Shown here piece after piece: positions 59,391-64,000 of a stretch of DNA of 64,000 bases. Origin of the DNA: Arthonia radiata (Eukaryota > Ascomycota > Arthoniomycetes > Arthoniales > Arthoniaceae); NCBI GenBank assembly GCA_002989075.1, contig PSQN01000005.1:1749241-1813240 (forward strand), read 5' to 3'. Each line of letters opens with the position of its first letter. The stretch's first letter is position 1. A model generated the notes under the pieces. It was given only the letters and a program-made list of their open reading frames with translations, was not told where the DNA came from and did no database searches. The translations under genes and the position numbers were made by a program.

Positions 59391-60480
59391 GTAGTAGTAG
59401 CAATCGAGCGACAGTATCTACTATCCTTTACAACAAATTATAAGCTCGGCTTAATGCCTTACTGTTGTCGTTGTTTCTTACTTACTATTACTCCTTTGTT
59501 TTCTTATCTTAATTCTACTCTCCTTTATATAAATAGGATAGAAGAATCTTACAAGAAGAGCTTTTCTAAGGTTTTTGTGCTAAGTAGCGCTAACTTTCTA
59601 GAGTAAGTTAATGTGCTATAAGACGTACTAGAAGGCAAAGACCTTTAAGAGTACGTAGAGGTGTTTACTAGCGATCTTAAAAAAGATAAAAAGACTTAGA
59701 AGAAAAACTTAGCTTAAGTATTAGCTATTATTAAGTTAACTGTTAATAAAGAGCAACGTACTTATTTACTAGGGCTTTGATTACTAAAATAAGCCCTTAA
59801 TAAGCTTTATACAATCTACTAGGTGCCCAGCGAAGAGCGGATACAGCGCCTGCTATTCGAGTTCTATAAGTTTTAGTAGGCAGATACACTTAATACTACC
59901 GTTAGTAAGTTAATCCAACTACAGCTCTAAATTACTGTAGTACGGCTAAAAGAGTAGCCGTTAGACGCAGCTAAGAAAGCTATCTTTCTACGGAGCTTAC
60001 CTTAGAAATACTAGACAACAGTATTCGCCCTATAAGCATTAAAAATAACCTTAATGTTGTACGATAAGGTTATTTAGCGACTTAAGGAAGTTAAGCTCTC
60101 TCTAATAAACCAGAGAGACTAGAAACTGGCCAGGTTTGCTAAGAAATATGTAATCTAGGTATAGAGCAGAGAGCAGTTAGATAGTAAAAAGGGCTCAAAT
60201 AGATTCTACTGGTGTTCAAGCTAATTATTAAGGAGAAAAGAAAGGGATGCGTTTACTAAACGAAAGATATCCTCTTAGGATCGTAGCCTTTCTAAGTAGA
60301 CAATATTTTGTCTTAATTTGCTATCGAAACGTTTATACATTATAACTGTCCTCTCGCTTAAGAAGGATTGTCCTCGGTCTAAGTGTAGTTTACTATATCT
60401 ATTGTATCTTCTATCTCTTATATTATATAGAGCAATAATCTTGTTAAAAATTCCCTGGCTTATATCTACATTCAGTTAGA
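59391..60480 (+). mobile_element. Copia-type gag remnant
   Basis: Between about 59.5 and 60.25 kb the plus strand keeps the shape of a Ty1/copia gag (UBN2-type) with Lys/Glu/Leu-rich helices, followed by a zinc-knuckle-like CWxC region near 60.21 kb. It is broken, with numerous RIP-type breaks. No LTR of matching orientation is visible at its left end. It is a different lineage from C1. Confidence 0.5.
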
Positions 60481-62500
60481 AAAAGAGTAATGTTACTTAC
60501 TATTATTCTATACGTCGTTTAGTGCTAATTTTCTATAGCACTAAGTTATAGTGCTAAGCTTTACTTTTAATTTAAAGCTCCCGAGCCTAAGTTATAAGCT
60601 CGATAGTAAGGTTTTATATTATTTTTACCTAATTTTACGTTCTTTTATATACTCTTATACACACTTTTACTGATTAATTGCCCCTATAAATAGTAGTAAC
60701 TAGCGTAAATACGCTGTTTTACTTCTAAATTAGTATCTATAGGCAGAAGCTTTGTTATTAGTATCTAACAATAGACATAAAATAAGGCTTCTACTCTTTT
60801 AAACTTTCTCTTTCTTTCTTTAATATAATTATACTCTTCTACTTAGTTTATAAACTTCTCTTCTTTAGTAAGCCTTTACTTCTTTTTTTAGGCAAGAAGT
60901 TTGTAGCTAATTTAGTATTAGATTGCCTTTAATTTGTCTTTATAATCTCTACTATATCGAGTTTTAACTCTGTTAATAAACTCGCTGCTAGAGCGAGCTC
61001 TTTTAAAGCGCTAACTTACTGCTTAACTTGTAGTATTAAGAACTTTAAAACCGCCGTTAATCTTAAAGCTCTTCTTTATAACGCTCGCAAGAAGAAAGCT
61101 TTTAAGGTTACTTTATTAATTTCTAAATTATCTGTAGCTTTTTTTATTCTATACTCTCTTAAACTAAATAGCGTATCTTTAACTTTTATAACTTCTTATA
61201 AGTCTTCTATCTCTTATTACTTTATTTTAGTCTAACTATTAGTATTCTAGCTCGTTAAAAGCGTTACGTTTATAAAGACGACTCTAATAATAATAAGATT
61301 GGTTGTTCTCTTTATTACCGCGGTACTGCTTATAAGCCTAAGTCGTCTATAAAGTCTTGCCGGTCTATCTCCTTAAATTCTACTTTTTACGCTATATCTA
61401 TATTAATTTAGTTTTAGCTAAAAACTTATATTTTGGTATACTACTATTATATAAAGGCCTTATTTAGCGATATAGCTATATATAGTAGACCTTTTACGAA
61501 CTCTAACTTTAAGTATTATAAGAATTAGACCTACAAGTAGCTTAAAGAACAGTATACTAAGTATACTCACTTTACTAGTATTAAGAGGTTAAAAGATAAG
61601 TATAAGATAGTAAGTTTAATATCCTCTGTCTTAGATACTAATTAACTTTATATTAATATATAATAGATTCCTGCTTGATAGAAACATATCTATAATCTTT
61701 TTATATACGTTAACTTTTTCTTAACTTTTAACAAGAACGTCTAAGATAATAAAGAGTCTTTTTGCGACGATTATCTTACTTTACTTTATATCTTTTACGT
61801 TTAGCTATAGGTCTGGTAGCGCGATCTAAACACTAAGTTAGTCGAGTAGACCGATACTAACAATTTTAAGCGCATTAAGATACTACGCTAGAGCTTCAAT
61901 TCTAGTATAGAGTTGTACGACTCTTAGCTGTCTACAAATAAGGCTTCTTACAAGCTAACTATAGTAAGTCTGGTTAATTAGATTTAGAACTGTATCGACG
62001 GTAGACGTAGCTGGCTCAAGTAGTATTATACCGTCGATTCGTACTAACTTCGATGTTAGTTTAAGTAGTCTTCTTGTAGTTTTCTGCCTTCTATTTAGCT
62101 AGAGTCTTAGTCTATATAAGTAGTTTTCCTTAGCTTATCGGAATAGTTCTGTATTTTCTCTCTATACAAGTCTTATTTTAGCTTTCTTATAGCTTAAGCT
62201 TTATAATTATATATAAATAGTCTTAAGATTTAATACTATATTAATTTTATGTTTTAAACTATACTTAAGGTATTTTACCTTCTCTTTAGCGTTATATTGT
62301 AGACTAATTACGTAGGCTTGTAGCTCTTTTTTATCTATATTATCTAGTTCGTCTTAAACGCTTACTTCTTAGCTTAGTATCTTTACGCTTCTTAAATTCC
62401 TTAAGAGCATTAAAGTTTTTAAGATATATCTGTAGCTTTATTGTATTATTCGCCTCTAACTACTTCTACTACTTAGTTTAATACTAGTCTTTATTTTTAA
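60481..62500. other. RIP-degraded DNA of unknown origin
   Basis: About 2 kb of AT-rich sequence. The plus strand at 61.7-62.1 kb contains a short protein-like stretch (DGRRSWLK) that I cannot assign. It probably belongs to one or more degraded repeats. Confidence 0.35.
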
Positions 62501-64000
62501 TCTTAAAGTAAATCGCCTTAACGAGCTATTTCTTACTACTATTAACTTTAATCGGACCAGGCGGTTCTAGATCGAACCTATAGCGATATAGCTCTAGTAA
62601 GGATATATAAAAGATAGAGTAAATGCGGTAGAAATCTAGTAGTATTAGCTAATAAGCTTATTTATCTACTTTCTTAAGGATTCTAAACGGTCCCAGACTT
62701 TAATTATTAAGCTTCTTTATTGGCCTCTTTGTTTTAAGGTTCTTTAACGATAGTAGTACTAAATTACCTACTATATAGTGTTTTAGTGTATACTTAGTAT
62801 TATACTATTTTATCTATAAACGCTAAGCTTTTTCTAGCTGCTGCTTTATTTTTTATTAATAAAGAAGGTGTTCTTCTATATACTTAACTACTATAGAGTG
62901 TTCTAGCCTAAGCTACCTTTCTTCTTAATAAAAGGTATCTTTACCGATAAAAAGGTTATTTAGCTTAACTATAGTACGGTACTAATTTAGTAGTAGTACG
63001 CCATCTAGTACGTTTATAATACAACTAAACGTATATTTAATCGGCAATATCTTCGTTAATAAACAGATTTCTAAGTTGTACGTAAAAGTAGCTTCTTTTA
63101 GATACTTATACTAATTAACTTAATTCTAAGAGATATAGATATATAGATAGTTTTTATGCTTCTAGTTTTAACGCTCGGTTTAATTATTAGTCTAAGAATA
63201 AAACGCTATGCTTAACCTTCATTTTACGGCTAAATATTAGTAAAAGGTACTCTAATATAAGCTAGTAAATATAGATTCTCTATTAAACAGAAGGCTTTTT
63301 AAAAATTCTAATGTTTTTGCTTAGTGCTTATAAAGCACTTTTACCAGCTTTATAGTATTTATAGTCTCTCTAACTAAAATATAGCTTATAAACTTTAAAA
63401 AGCGGTTAACAACTATAAGAATTAAATTAATAATATCTCTGTTCTTTAAGCATACTATTAGCAATTTAACAATAAAGTCTAAAGATAGGTCTTTAAAGAG
63501 GCTAATCGAAATTAATATTGCTGCTATTTTGCTATATAGTTTATATCTTTTTATAGTAGTGCGCTAATATACGTCGTATTTAGTAATAAAATTTTTAATA
63601 TACGTTGCTATATTCTCTTACGTATATTTATATTTTAAAATCTCTAGAGTCTTTTTAATCTTAAAGTAACTAGTAAGCTTATTATTATAATTCCGGCTTA
63701 TAACTTTTAGCTTTAATATAGAGCATTCTAGTATTTAAATTTTATTACTTCAGTATAATAACTTATAACTGTTAACTAACTATTCTATATACTTTAACGA
63801 CTTAGAGTTTAAGTTAGGCTCTATTAGAGCATTTAAGTTAATTTAACTTGTACGGCGCTTTCTTATACCAGCTTAATAGCGATTTACTACCGTTTTATCG
63901 CTATATTAACTTTTAGTCTTAGCTAAGAAGTTTAACTCTAATACTTTCTACTTTATAAAGGCGTCCTTTTATTAGACTTTTAGGATTAAGGCTATAAGAC
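62501..64000 (-). mobile_element. Ty3/gypsy fossil, running off the window
   Basis: On the minus strand, the stretch at about 62.65-62.9 kb resembles the C-terminal part of a gypsy integrase (GNLVLLS followed by a Lys/Arg-rich block). Upstream pol would lie to the right and continue beyond 64000. It is broken, with many RIP-type breaks. It is a different copy from G1-G3, and its LTRs are not visible here. Confidence 0.45.

Noticed and set aside
1-64000. tRNA, rRNA, CRISPR arrays and bacterial-type promoters
   Set aside because: None was seen; the splice signals and RIP pattern point to a fungal chromosome where CRISPR and operators are not expected.

Overview
The window looks like a chromosome segment of a filamentous ascomycete (Pezizomycotina, perhaps Dothideomycetes; the class is inferred). 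Evidence: short introns (mostly 48-142 bp) with GTAAGT- or GTGAGT-like donors, CTRAY-type branch sites and TAG/CAG acceptors; fungus-specific protein families; and LTR retrotransposons degraded in the manner of repeat-induced point mutation (RIP: CpA/TpG depleted, TpA enriched). No bacterial features, CRISPR array, rRNA or tRNA was seen.

Two compartments meet sharply near 22.86 kb. The left part (1-22.86 kb) has normal base composition and carries eight supported genes. In order: a seven-exon minus-strand gene joining an acuF-like C2H2 region, a DUF8035-like region and a C-terminal Ras-association (RA) domain (398-4312); a divergently transcribed DUF7580-like gene (4919-6960); a single-exon SET-domain methyltransferase-like gene (7284-8036); a kinase-fold gene (8464-9624); a four-exon gene whose product has a PD-(D/E)XK-like signature and a possible mitochondrial leader (11781-13030); a small two-exon gene (13840-14219); a second kinase-fold gene on the minus strand (15402-16589); and a paralog of the PD-(D/E)XK-like gene that appears to have lost its leader (17909-19054). 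Between them lie decayed reading frames and a ~200 bp tandem repeat (14641-15120). Paralogs of two families within 11 kb suggest a locally duplicating accessory region.

The right part (22.86-64 kb) is an AT-rich, gene-free compartment of fossil retrotransposons. Its core is a nest that can be read exactly from target-site duplications (TSDs). A Ty3/gypsy element G3 (plus strand, 23156-50961, TSD TTAAA) contains in its 5' LTR a minus-strand copy G2 (23356-36025, TSD ATATA). G2 contains a Ty1/copia element C1 (26339-31750, TSD GTAAT). G3 also contains a second minus-strand gypsy copy G1 (37355-44280, TSD TATAT), a solo copia LTR (44424-44931, TSD AGAAA) and a solo gypsy LTR (49008-49457, TSD TTAAG). 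All are broken. C1 is the least mutated and must be younger than G2, which must be younger than G3. Beyond 50.96 kb lie older unclassifiable AT-rich DNA, a hexanucleotide array, another copia LTR, a copia gag remnant and a gypsy integrase remnant that runs toward the window end.

No pathway links the genes with certainty. The mix (C2H2/DUF8035/RA, DUF7580-like, SET, kinase-like and nuclease-like proteins beside a RIP island) resembles accessory signalling or conflict-type gene neighbourhoods of fungi, but that reading is inference.
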